Origin: Phycisphaerae bacterium
Lineage (GTDB): Bacteria; Planctomycetota; Phycisphaerae; UBA1845; PWPN01
Reading direction: 5' to 3'
Length of the DNA: 17,023 bases
NCBI GenBank assembly: GCA_026647385.1
Contig: JAPKGY010000010.1
Coordinates: forward strand, 1 to 17,023
Shown here one piece after another: positions 1 to 7,140 of this stretch (within the stretch, counting starts at the first letter, position 1; the number at the start of each line of letters is the position of its first letter). The notes under the pieces are model-generated. The model had not been told where the DNA came from, ran no database searches, and saw only the letters and a program-made list of their open reading frames with translations. The position numbers and the translations under genes are program-made.

Positions 1-1
1 G

Positions 2-235
2 GCTCCGTTTTGCCCCGGATACTGCGGGCTGCCGATTCAAGAGCAGAAGACGCTCTTCTCGATTCTGGATACGTCCGCGATCGCGGTGTCGCTGCTCCCG
101 TCGATGATGATGAATCCGGTCAAGAGCGTGTCCGGCCTGGTGGGGATCGGGCCGGCGGACCGCATCGAGGCGCTCGGCGTCCCGTGCGAGCATTGCCCGG
201 ATGACAACTGCATGATGCGGCGCGGCCTGGCGTGA
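2..235 (+). CDS. Vitamin B12-dependent methionine synthase activation-domain-like protein (C-terminal end only)
   Basis: The gene enters from the left edge, so only the last 77 residues are visible. They resemble the C-terminal part of the MetH activation (AdoMet-binding) domain family. Near the start is FCPGYCGLPIQEQKTLFSIL, like the family's 'SPGY.dWpL.eQ..lF.lL' segment. It is followed by SLLPSMMMNPVKSVSGLVGI, like 'sLt.s.mM.P.KSvSGiigi'. The tail PCEHCPDDNCMMRR is a Cys-rich ending seen in short stand-alone relatives. In MetH this domain binds S-adenosylmethionine for reductive methylation of the cobalamin cofactor. Stand-alone forms occur near corrinoid enzymes, but nothing upstream is visible to confirm that here. 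The family call rests on motif memory, not on a search. The overlapping frame at 10-204 is a shadow of this gene. Confidence 0.68.
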   Translation, partial: APFCPGYCGLPIQEQKTLFSILDTSAIAVSLLPSMMMNPVKSVSGLVGIGPADRIEALGVPCEHCPDDNCMMRRGLA

Positions 236-491
236 CGCCCGGTCACGGCGCACGCACCTCCACGGTACACATTTTCTTATTGGGGCGTACCTCGCCAGTC
301 GCGGGCGAATCCGCGGGCAAAACGGGGACAGGCACCGCCTCAAAACAATGCGCCGGGGGACAGTGCTTGCCTGAAAACAGAGAACGCTCCGTCACCGGAG
401 GTGCGGCACGGGCGGAGCCAGTCCCCATTCTGCCCGCCAGCGCGTGCTCCGCGCGAACGGCCGGCGAGTTGCGCCCTCGTGATTTGGCCGA
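236..491. other. Convergent intergenic region with no gene
   Basis: This 256-base gap separates the end of the methionine-synthase-activation-like gene from the end of the response regulator, so it lies between two gene tails. Apart from the long imperfect inverted repeat listed separately, I see no gene, RNA or U-rich terminator. Short reading frames here (for example 232-510 +) have no ribosome-binding site or recognisable protein. Confidence 0.6.
315..435. repeat. Imperfect inverted repeat, 24-base arms (REP-like)
   Basis: Arm 315-338 and the reverse complement of arm 412-435 agree at 20 of 24 positions. The core is GGGGACAGGC in one arm and GGGGACTGGC in the other. The 73-base interior holds a further partial copy (GGGGGACAG near 355-363). 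It sits between two converging genes, where it could fold in either transcript, but no T-run follows either arm. It looks like a dispersed palindromic intergenic element rather than a classical terminator. Confidence 0.55.
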
Positions 492-1253
492 TCAGCCGAT
501 GCTGGCTTGAGCCTGCCGAAGCGATCCGTTTTCCTTGAGGATGGGCTGCAGGGCGTCGGGCAGGAGGGAGTGGTCGATCCGGCGCTGGACGCGTTCGTCC
601 GGGCCGGCCGGACAGACCACGCCTTCGCGCATCGCGAACCGGGCCAAGGCGACCCGGTCGTGAATGTCCAGTTTGCGGGTAATGTTGGTCTTGAGATTGT
701 CCGCCGCCTTGTACGTGATGTGCATCGTGGCCGCCGCCTGCTTCAGAGTCTCGCCGCAGGCGAGCAGCCGGAGCAGATCCCACTCGCGGTCGGTCAGCCG
801 GGCGAACAGGCCGCTGCGCGGCTTGCCCAGCAGTAACTGGCCGTTCTTGATCGTCAGGCGCTCCAGCAGCGGCTTACTCAGGAACAGGCCCGTATCCATG
901 ATCTTGTTCATCGCGTCTTTCAGGACCGAGAGGGGTTCGTGCTTGGGCAGGAAGCCGTTTGCGCCGCAGGCCAAGGCCGCCTCCACGTACGCATCGTACT
1001 GACGCTCCGCGACGAACAGCACTTTGCAGCTCGGCTTGACCTTGCGTATCTCAAAGACCGCGTCGAACGGGTCTCGGCCGGGCAGTTCGCTGTCCATGAT
1101 GACCAGATCGGGATGCTCCCGGCAGACCAGGTCGATCACCTGGTCGGAGTTCCCGGCTTCGTGGACCGCCGCGACGTCTTCCTGTCGCGACAGCCATTCG
1201 GCGATGGCCTCGCGGAAAAGTCTATGGTGATCGCCGATGACGATGGTGAACAT
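492..1253 (-). CDS. NarL/FixJ-type two-component response regulator (receiver + LuxR HTH)
   Basis: This 253-residue cytoplasmic transcription regulator has a receiver domain (about 1-120). It carries Asp8, the phospho-acceptor Asp54 (VIMDSELPG) and Lys104 (GFLPK). A LuxR-type helix-turn-helix follows at about 153-211 (LTDREWDLLRLLACGETLKQ), then a tail of about 40 residues that I do not recognise. The start at 1253 is preferred over the longer frame to 1337: the receiver begins at MFTIVIGDHH, and GGAG lies 9 bases upstream. Two receiver features depart from the usual pattern. Only one acidic residue precedes His9 (GDHH rather than DDH), and the switch Thr/Ser after strand 4 is Ala82. Phosphorylation switching may therefore be altered. 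No sensor kinase is visible, so partner and targets are unknown. The downstream neighbour converges on it. Confidence 0.85.
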   Translation of the reverse strand: MFTIVIGDHHRLFREAIAEWLSRQEDVAAVHEAGNSDQVIDLVCREHPDLVIMDSELPGRDPFDAVFEIRKVKPSCKVLFVAERQYDAYVEAALACGANGFLPKHEPLSVLKDAMNKIMDTGLFLSKPLLERLTIKNGQLLLGKPRSGLFARLTDREWDLLRLLACGETLKQAAATMHITYKAADNLKTNITRKLDIHDRVALARFAMREGVVCPAGPDERVQRRIDHSLLPDALQPILKENGSLRQAQASIG

Positions 1254-1341
1254 GGTATCTGACTCCGTGAGGAAATTGTCGAAGCGCGGACTCTGCCCTC
1301 CCGCGTAGGCCCCCGTTTTTGGAGATGTCGCCCCCATCTTC

Positions 1342-1372
1342 TTGTAGCCTCGCCAACGGGTCGTGGCTACAA
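1342..1372. repeat. Short palindrome, 8-base stem with 15-base loop
   Basis: TTGTAGCC at 1342-1349 pairs perfectly with GGCTACAA at 1365-1372. It lies between the response regulator and the glycosidase-like gene, both on the minus strand. On that strand the T-run comes before the hairpin instead of after it, so it does not fit an intrinsic terminator. A second small hairpin (ATCATT/AATGAT, 1384-1398) lies next to it. Its function is unknown. Confidence 0.45.
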
Positions 1373-1488
1373 AAAGGCCTCAAATCATTAAAAATGATGG
1401 GTTTGTACGCATTCCGGGACGCGACGACGGTTGGGGGGAGGGGGGCAGTTACGCCTGACCCCGCCGGTCGTCCTGGCCTGCCGGGCCG

Positions 1489-3390
1489 CTACTGGAAATC
1501 GACGATCCCGACCGCATAGACCGAGAGCCGGGGGACCCTGAATCGCACCGTTTCCGCCTCGAATTCAAAGGGGATCTCGATGTCCTCGGGTTGCAGGGGG
1601 TCCGCGACTCGGACATGGATCGGCCTGCGGGCCGGGGGGACCCTGAGCCGCACGGGCAGGTCGGCGACCGGCTCCCGGGGGTCGTAGTTCACCAGGTGGA
1701 CGAGCCTTCGGGCGGGCTGGCGGACGACCTCGGCGCAGATCGGCGCGCGGGTCTCAATCTCCAGAGACATCGACCCGCCGGCGAGCCTGCGGATCGCGCT
1801 TACCGCCTCTTCCCCGTCGGCCACCCGTGCGACGGCGGAGGCCGGCAGGTCCGCAAGGGCGGCTCGATCGCGAGGACTCATCCACTCATCGTGCGTTGCC
1901 AGATCACCGATGATGCATATCTTCCCGCCATCGGCCGCGAAGCGCTTCACCGCCTGGACCTGGGTGTCGGACATCGCCACGCAGCCCGCCAGGAGCAGGA
2001 TCGGCCAGCGCTTCAGGTCGCCCAGGTGGCGATCGTAGACGATCTGGAAAGGAGTTCGGCCGGCGATGCAGGCATCCTCGACCGCAGCGGTCATGGCTGC
2101 GTACTTCTGGTCGGCGAAGGCTTGCGAAGGGAAGCTGCGCAGAATGGCGACGTCCGCGACAACCTCCGCACCGCGAAGCAGGTCGCGGCGGGCCTGGAAG
2201 AAACGGATGTAGGGTTGCAGATGCGCGGCAGGCGGCGTTTTCCAGCCCGGCTTGGCCACGATGTTGCCATACTCGAACCAGCAGATGCAGCCGAAGCAAT
2301 CGGGGTGATTGAACGCCATCGACTCCGCCGCTTCCAACGGCGTCATGACGTAGGAGAAGGCCAGGTTGTTCATGAGGCGGCCGACCTTGTACGTGCGAAT
2401 GCGCGTGTGGAGCTTGCCCTTCGGATCAATGCCGCTGGGAGAACTCTCGTCCCAGAACGCCTCGCCGCCCGGCAGGATTCGGGAATGATCCACCGGCGGC
2501 CGGATCAACGGCTGAACGCTCATGGGATTGCATTCCATGAGGATGTCCCCGCGCAGCGAACGAGCGTAGCGGCTCATGTCGAGATAGGAGCGGGCGAGGT
2601 AGCCGCACTCGAAGTCGCGCCATGCGTGTTTCAGCAGATCGGGCGGGTCGGCTCGCCTGGGAGGCATCGCGGTATCCGGGTCGATCCCTGCCTTCCTCAG
2701 ATCGTCCGTCGAGAACGTTGAACGCAGGTACCGGCGAAAGTCCTTGACGGATTGAGCATCGAAGCCGGCGCTTTCGTGATAGTTGTCGAAGTGGATCAGG
2801 TCGGTTTTGATGTCCTGGACCGCAAAACGCACCAGTTCCCTGTAGAAGCGGACCGCGTCGGGGTGGTTGCGGTTCCAGAAGTACCGGTAGTCGGTCCGCC
2901 CGTAAGTGATCGGTTTGTTCCGCTCATCGAGCAGAACCCAGTCCTTGGCTTGCGGGGCCTCCCTGAAGAAGGGCTCCCAAAGAAAAGCCCCGCTGTACGT
3001 GTAGACGCCGACTCTCATTCCCGCCTCGTGGCACAGGCGGGCGAAGACCACCGCGTCGGCCATGCTCTGCTTCTCGGCCGTCACCCCCAGGCCCTTGTAG
3101 CCATGGGCCATCACGAAGTTGACCCCGAGGGCCTTCAGCCGTTCGAGCATGTCCCGGCTGTGCTCGTGGTCCCAGGCCTCCTGCTGGGCGGGGGTGGGGG
3201 TGTACCCGTCGATCCCGTCACGGCGAACGCGGAATGGCAGGGCTTCCCAACTGCCGGCCATCACGATCCCGTCGCGAGAAAGCCACTCCGGCCGCTGATT
3301 CTCCGGAAGGCTCAGGACCTCACCGCAGGCCGTGCCGTTCACCAGGGCGACGGCAGCCAGCAGGCCGATGGCGGACTTGCGCAGGTTCAT
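1489..3390 (-). CDS. Putative secreted glycoside-hydrolase-like TIM-barrel protein with beta-galactosidase trimerisation-like domain
   Basis: This 633-residue protein has an N-terminal signal sequence (MNLRKSAIGLLAAVALVNG, ending near TACGE), so it is probably exported; a lipobox is not convincing. Residues about 35-395 look like a (beta/alpha)8 barrel of the GH42/GHL6-like kind: LKALGVNFVMAHGYKG, HEAGMRVGVYTYSG, then HFDNYHES (Asp202) and ILMECNP (Glu286). Asp202, Glu286, Glu310 and Glu315 are candidate catalytic acids, which I cannot assign. Residues about 405-545 resemble the class-I-glutamine-amidotransferase-like trimerisation domain of beta-galactosidases (ILLLAGCVAMSD, FAADGGKICIIGD). 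The last 85 residues look like a C-terminal beta-sandwich. GGAGG 5 bases before the ATG supports the start. The substrate is unknown. The gene diverges from trpB2. The large antisense frame at 1591-2721 is a shadow. Confidence 0.68.
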   Translation of the reverse strand: MNLRKSAIGLLAAVALVNGTACGEVLSLPENQRPEWLSRDGIVMAGSWEALPFRVRRDGIDGYTPTPAQQEAWDHEHSRDMLERLKALGVNFVMAHGYKGLGVTAEKQSMADAVVFARLCHEAGMRVGVYTYSGAFLWEPFFREAPQAKDWVLLDERNKPITYGRTDYRYFWNRNHPDAVRFYRELVRFAVQDIKTDLIHFDNYHESAGFDAQSVKDFRRYLRSTFSTDDLRKAGIDPDTAMPPRRADPPDLLKHAWRDFECGYLARSYLDMSRYARSLRGDILMECNPMSVQPLIRPPVDHSRILPGGEAFWDESSPSGIDPKGKLHTRIRTYKVGRLMNNLAFSYVMTPLEAAESMAFNHPDCFGCICWFEYGNIVAKPGWKTPPAAHLQPYIRFFQARRDLLRGAEVVADVAILRSFPSQAFADQKYAAMTAAVEDACIAGRTPFQIVYDRHLGDLKRWPILLLAGCVAMSDTQVQAVKRFAADGGKICIIGDLATHDEWMSPRDRAALADLPASAVARVADGEEAVSAIRRLAGGSMSLEIETRAPICAEVVRQPARRLVHLVNYDPREPVADLPVRLRVPPARRPIHVRVADPLQPEDIEIPFEFEAETVRFRVPRLSVYAVGIVDFQ

Positions 3391-3683
3391 GGGTGCCTCC
3401 GTGGACGGGTGTAAGGCCCGGCCTTTCGGGGTCTGCGGTGTTGTTCCCGCCCAGGTTCATAACGAATCCACAGCCGCCTTTCCAGTCCTGGCGGAAGGTC
3501 TTTTCGCGGGGCGTTCGGGAATGCCGAGGCCGGCTTGTCCAGAGTCACTGAATGTTTCGCGGGGCTGGCCGGCCCATGCGGCGGCGTCGACACGCGCGCC
3601 GGATTTCAGTACAATTCGACCTCTTCCCGGCTTGGGGGGTGTTCCCTCGCTGGCATGTCGGGCAGTTGAAAGAGGAAGGCATC
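3391..3683. other. Divergent intergenic region
   Basis: These 293 bases separate the start of the glycosidase-like gene (leftward) from trpB2 (rightward). The trpB2 side has a good sigma70-type promoter, listed separately. On the other side I see only a weak -10-like TTATGA on the minus strand near 3457-3462, with no matching -35. The trpB2 frame stays open upstream to 3552, but that extension is Arg-rich and lacks a ribosome-binding site. Confidence 0.55.
3587..3615 (+). promoter_or_regulatory. Sigma70-type promoter for trpB2
   Basis: TCGACA (3587-3592, 5 of 6 matches to TTGACA), a 17-base spacer and TACAAT (3610-3615, 5 of 6 matches to TATAAT) point at trpB2. Transcription would start near 3622 and leave a leader of about 60 bases. 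This is a strong match in GC-rich DNA. It also rules out the longer trpB2 start at 3552, which lies upstream of the promoter. Confidence 0.65.
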
Positions 3684-5072
3684 ATGAACATCAAAGTTCT
3701 GCTGGATGAGAGTGAAATCCCGCGCGAATGGTACAACTTGGCAGCGGACCTGCCCACGCCGATGCAGCCGCCGCTCGGTCCGGACGGCAAGCCGGTCTCG
3801 CCGGACATGCTGGGCAAGGTTTTCCCGATGAACATCATCGAGCAGGAGGTCAGCTCGGACCGCTGGATCAAGATCCCGGAGGAGATCCTGGGGATACTGT
3901 ACAAGTGGCGTCCGACGCCGCTGCACCGGGCGGTCGCGCTCGAGAAGGCTCTGGGGACGCCGGCCAGGATCTATTACAAGAACGAGAGCGTCAGCCCGCC
4001 GGGCAGCCACAAGCCGAATACCGCCGTTGCCCAGGCCTGGTACAACAAGCAGTTCGGCATCAAGCGGATCACGACCGAGACCGGCGCGGGGCAGTGGGGC
4101 AGTGCCTTGGCGTTTTCCTGCGCCCTGCTGGGTCTTGACTGTAAAGTCTACATGGTGCGGATCAGCTTCGATCAGAAGCCCTTCCGGCGCCTGATGATGG
4201 AAACGTGGGGCGCCAAATGCGTGGCCAGCCCGAGCACCGAGACGAACGCGGGTCGCAAGATCCTCGAAGAGGACCCCGATACGCCGGGCAGCCTGGGCAT
4301 CGCGATCAGCGAGGCGATCGAGGCGGCGGTCACCGACGAGACCGGCCAGACGCGGTATTCGCTGGGCAGCGTGCTCAACCACGTCATGTTGCACCAGACG
4401 ATCATCGGGCTGGAGGTCAAGAAGCAGCTCGCCAAGATCAACGAGAAGAAGGTCGACGTGGTCATCGGGTGCGCGGGCGGCGGAAGCAATTTCGCGGGCC
4501 TGGCGTTCCCCTTCGTGGCAGACAAGATCGTCGGCGCGAATATCGAGGTGATTCCGACCGAGCCGAGCAGTTGCCCGACGATGACCCGCGGCCCGTACTC
4601 CTACGACTTTGGCGATACGATCGGCATGACTCCGCTGCTTCCGATGCACACGTTGGGGCATACGTTCGTGCCGCCGCCGATTCATGCGGGCGGTCTGCGG
4701 TACCACGGTATCGCTCCGCTGATCAGCCAGGCGGTGATCGAGGGCTTGCTGAGTCCGCGAGCCGTCCATCAGATCGAGTGCTACGAGGCGGCTGTCCTGT
4801 TCGCCCGCACCGAGGGCATCATCCCCGCGCCGGAAACCAGCCACGCCATCGCCGCCGCCATCCAGGAGGCGCAGAAGGCCAAGGAGGAAGGCAAGGAAAA
4901 GGTCATCCTCTTCAACTTCAGCGGCCACGGGTTGATGGACCTGACTGGCTACGAGAAGTACTTCGCCGGCAAGCTGCAGGACTACCCGCTGCCCGAGGAA
5001 CTGATGAACAAGTCCCTGGCTGCGATCAAGAACCTGCCCAAGCCCAAGGCGGTCAAGTCCGGCCGGTGGTGA
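3684..5072 (+). CDS. trpB: TrpB2-type tryptophan synthase beta chain
   Basis: This 462-residue PLP enzyme joins indole and L-serine to make tryptophan in the cytoplasm. The PLP lysine is Lys110 (SPPGSHKPNTA), the catalytic Glu is Glu132 (TTETGAGQWG), and the phosphate-binding loop is GCAGGGSNF (262-270). NFSGHG (411-416) supplies the C-terminal Ser. The long N-terminus (REWYNLAADLPTPMQPPLGP), the KWRPTPL segment and the length are typical of the TrpB2 subgroup rather than TrpB1, which is about 400 residues and needs TrpA. The start at 3684 is preceded by AGAGGAAGG; the upstream extension to 3552 is rejected. No trpA or other trp gene is nearby, and it seems monocistronic with its own promoter. 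This fits the known stand-alone TrpB2 pattern; an indole-salvage role is possible. Confidence 0.93.
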   Translation: MNIKVLLDESEIPREWYNLAADLPTPMQPPLGPDGKPVSPDMLGKVFPMNIIEQEVSSDRWIKIPEEILGILYKWRPTPLHRAVALEKALGTPARIYYKNESVSPPGSHKPNTAVAQAWYNKQFGIKRITTETGAGQWGSALAFSCALLGLDCKVYMVRISFDQKPFRRLMMETWGAKCVASPSTETNAGRKILEEDPDTPGSLGIAISEAIEAAVTDETGQTRYSLGSVLNHVMLHQTIIGLEVKKQLAKINEKKVDVVIGCAGGGSNFAGLAFPFVADKIVGANIEVIPTEPSSCPTMTRGPYSYDFGDTIGMTPLLPMHTLGHTFVPPPIHAGGLRYHGIAPLISQAVIEGLLSPRAVHQIECYEAAVLFARTEGIIPAPETSHAIAAAIQEAQKAKEEGKEKVILFNFSGHGLMDLTGYEKYFAGKLQDYPLPEELMNKSLAAIKNLPKPKAVKSGRW

Positions 5073-5119
5073 AGCGCGTACGAAAGGACGTTCCGTATCC
5101 GCTCCAGACTGACGAAATC

Positions 5120-5157
5120 CGCGACCGCGAGTCGAGGCTGTGCGACTCGCGGTCGCG
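5120..5157 (+). terminator. Strong 15-bp hairpin downstream of trpB2
   Basis: CGCGACCGCGAGTCG (5120-5134) pairs perfectly with CGACTCGCGGTCGCG (5143-5157) across an 8-base loop. It starts 48 bases after the trpB2 stop and precedes the end of the convergent membrane-protein gene. No T-run follows on the plus strand, so it may act with Rho, as an mRNA 3' stabiliser, or in both directions, rather than as a classical intrinsic terminator. Confidence 0.55.
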
Positions 5158-5171
5158 CGTTCATGTCGCTT

Positions 5172-5812
5172 TCAGCCGTATCCGGACAGCGCCGAGCCGG
5201 CTGATGCAATGAGCCACATCAGCGCATACACGCCGGCCTCTTTGAGCAGGTCTTTCCATCGTCTGCGTTCCGTGAGGCCAAAGTAATCCCGGACGTTGCT
5301 CTTGAAGAAACAGGCGTATATCGCCAAGTACAGCGCGGATTTGATCGCGTTTTTCCAAACGTAGTAGGAGACGGAATGGACCATGGGGGGGCACTTTCGA
5401 GAGCGGTTCTGTCGATAACGAAACAGAGCACCATTACGGCGTTGACGCCGTTCAAAATCGTATACAGATAGTAAAAGGAACCCAGGTACCAGCCCCACGA
5501 TCTTCCCAGCAGCATCCCAATGCCCGAGCCAGTGCCCAGGAATGGGATGAGAAACATGGCGGCGAGGATGGATATCGGATGGACGCCAATCGTGCGAGAG
5601 GCTTCATTGTCCCACCTGAAATCCCAGACGCCCGGAAGGAGGATGATGGTCGCGATTATTGCTCCTATGGGGTGGAGCCATGCCAGGATGGTGATGCCGA
5701 GAGGTCTTGATCTCTCACTGAGCAACGGCAAGTCTTCTGATTCGAGGGATTCGACGTTCTCCTGGCAATCAGCCGGTGAAAAAGCCGTTGGGGGGTTGTC
5801 TGACCGCTCCAT
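5172..5812 (-). pseudogene. Small multi-pass membrane protein, frame broken in a C7 tract
   Basis: Two overlapping frames together make one likely protein of about 213 residues of unknown function. The first part (start 5812; GGAG 11 bases upstream) has a polar 35-residue N-terminus, then membrane segments LGITILAWLHPIGAIIATII, ISILAAMFLIPFLGTGSGIG and YLYTILNGVNAVMVLCFVI. After TALESAPP the frame turns into a Ser/Thr/Arg-rich tail ending at 5219. The adjacent frame continues sensibly as MVHSVSYYVWKNAIKSALYL and VYALMWLIASAGSAL, both hydrophobic, to a stop at 5172. The switch lies at seven G on the plus strand (5385-5391, C7 in the coding strand); one extra C restores one frame. This could be a sequencing error, slippage-based phase variation or a true pseudogene. 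I do not recognise the family. It converges on trpB2. Confidence 0.6.
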
Positions 5813-6197
5813 GTGGTTGCCTGCTCCTTAATGCCGCCGGGCGCAACCGGATGCACATAAATCGACGCTCAGACAACGCTCAGGCTATGCGGGATGAACG
5901 GGGCCTGCAAGCGAAATGTGCCGGGCAACCTGCGTCGGAGCATATGACAGTTCAGGCGGTCCCTCGATGAACCGCAGGCGTGGGTGGCAGGGGTCGCCGT
6001 CGCGACTCGCCGTGGCGACCCATGCCACCCACCCGCAGAAACTGTCACGGACCCGGATTCTCCGGAACCCGAACCCTGCTGCTGCTTCGATGCTCGCCGG
6101 GTCTCGGTCCATTCTCCCCGGGTCCTTAATGCGGTTTTCGTGTGATTACCTCGTACCGATGACACGCCGCTCATGGTGCCGTCGATGATTTCGCGAA
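5813..6197. other. 385-base intergenic region with no gene
   Basis: This gap lies upstream of the broken membrane protein and downstream of the metallo-beta-lactamase-fold gene (both minus strand). Its main content is the MITE-like palindromic element at 5945-6047. I see no tRNA, conserved protein or clear intrinsic terminator. Reading frames crossing it (5869-6465 -, 5885-6112 -, 5916-6188 +) arise because the palindrome is GC-rich, and they have no family features. Confidence 0.6.
5945..6047. mobile_element. MITE-like palindromic element (103 bp)
   Basis: The element has 8-base terminal inverted repeats, TGACAGTT (5945-5952) and AACTGTCA (6040-6047). Inside are arms GTGGGTGGCAGGGGTCGCC (5980-5998) and GGCGACCCATGCCACCCAC (6014-6032), which pair at 18 of 19 positions around a 15-base centre. 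It has no coding capacity. The layout (terminal repeats, long internal hairpin, intergenic position) fits a miniature inverted-repeat element or a large REP-type palindrome. A target-site duplication is not evident. Confidence 0.5.
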
Positions 6198-7037
6198 TCA
6201 GTGCACCGTAAAGCTTGCTCCCGTGGAGAGTTGGCAGAAGCCCTGAGGCCAGGCGTTGCGCAGGGTGGCGGTGGCTTGCAGGCCCGTGCAGTGCAGCGGG
6301 GCGACGACCTGGACGTGGTAGTCGAGAAGGCAGGACACCGTGCGGGCGATCCGCTCCTCGTTGCTCGCCACCAGGTGCATGCCGCCGATGACCGCATAGA
6401 AGCGGTCCAGGGCAGTAAGCTGGGCGATGTACCTCAGCGTATTGACCGCGCCGGAGTGCCCACAACCCAGCAGGATCACCAGGCCGCGCCGGGTTTCGAT
6501 GTACATGGCCTGGTCGTCGTTGATCGGGTCGGGGTGCAGGCCGGCTTCGTCGAGATAGAAGGGCCCGCCGGTATCCTCGAAGCCGGTGGCGCGCGGGATT
6601 CGGCCGGTGACCCAGATCCCGTCGGCGACCCTCGTGGCCAGCGGGGTCTCGATGATGGAGGCGAATCGGCGCGCCAGATCGTCCACCGGTCCGCCGGCCC
6701 AGCCGATCGATCGCGCGGACCGGTCGGCCGGTTTGACGTACCGGTCCTGGAAAACTTCAGGATGGAGGTAAAGGGCAGCGCGCCATTTGAAACCATCGTC
6801 GAGGGCCAGACCGCCGGAATGATCGTAGTGTCCGTGGCTGATGACCACGTCGTCGGCGGAGGCCAGATCGATCCCCAGGGCGTCGGCATTGTGTTTGAGC
6901 ACGATGCCCTGGCCGGTGTCGAAGAGGATTCTGCGGTGGTCCGCCTCGATCCAGAAAGCCAAGCCGTGCTCGGCCAGCAGGCCGGGCTGGTGGACGGTAT
7001 TCTCAGCCAGGACGGTGATGCGCAGGTTCTCGATCAT
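6198..7037 (-). CDS. Metallo-beta-lactamase-fold hydrolase, COG1237 (dihydropterin-ribofuranosylaminobenzene-phosphate synthase-like) type
   Basis: This 279-residue cytoplasmic protein has the metallo-beta-lactamase signature HGHYDHSGG (His68, His70, Asp72, His73) after FDTG (39-42). It also has GCGHSGAVN (His194), VIGGMHL (His221) and PLHCTG (His249). The GCGHSG...GGMHL pattern is typical of COG1237. That family includes the archaeal enzyme named for making the beta-RFA-P branch of methanopterin, but most bacterial members have unknown substrates. No methanopterin genes are visible, so the reaction stays open. The start at 7037 has a GGAG 11 bases upstream and a perfect TATAAT about 55 bases upstream. 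The quinone oxidoreductase lies 103 bases upstream on the same strand, but this promoter suggests at least partly independent expression. Confidence 0.82.
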   Translation of the reverse strand: MIENLRITVLAENTVHQPGLLAEHGLAFWIEADHRRILFDTGQGIVLKHNADALGIDLASADDVVISHGHYDHSGGLALDDGFKWRAALYLHPEVFQDRYVKPADRSARSIGWAGGPVDDLARRFASIIETPLATRVADGIWVTGRIPRATGFEDTGGPFYLDEAGLHPDPINDDQAMYIETRRGLVILLGCGHSGAVNTLRYIAQLTALDRFYAVIGGMHLVASNEERIARTVSCLLDYHVQVVAPLHCTGLQATATLRNAWPQGFCQLSTGASFTVH

Positions 7038-7092
7038 GGCGACTCACTCCAGCGAGCAGCGGCATCGAAACGCGAAGGGCCCGAATACTATT

Positions 7093-7121
7093 ATTATAGC
7101 CCGCGGCTTCTCTGGTGTTTC
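7093..7121 (-). promoter_or_regulatory. Candidate promoter for the metallo-beta-lactamase-fold gene
   Basis: On the minus strand, a perfect TATAAT (7093-7098) follows a 17-base spacer and a poor -35, GAAACA (7116-7121, 3 of 6). The start would be near 7086, giving a leader of about 50 bases before the ATG at 7037. It lies in the 103-base gap after the oxidoreductase gene. Confidence 0.45.
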
Positions 7122-7140
7122 CTCCCAGTGTGAAATGCGC

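Noticed and set aside
1342..1398. Intrinsic terminator after the glycosidase-like gene
   Set aside because: The T-run lies on the wrong side of the larger hairpin for minus-strand transcription, and the smaller hairpin is AT-only.
1429..1445. G-rich stretch as a G-quadruplex
   Set aside because: Two runs of six G separated by one A do not give four well-spaced G-tracts, and no gene is close enough to imply a role.
1591..2721. 376-residue plus-strand frame
   Set aside because: It is antisense to the glycosidase-like gene and has no ribosome-binding site or family motif.
3606..4928. 440-residue minus-strand frame
   Set aside because: It is a shadow of trpB2: charged, low-complexity composition typical of antisense reading in GC-rich DNA.
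5869..6465. Protein-coding gene in the gap around the MITE-like element
   Set aside because: The frame crosses the palindrome and overlaps the start-to-end reading of the metallo-beta-lactamase gene out of frame; no ribosome-binding site or domain was seen.
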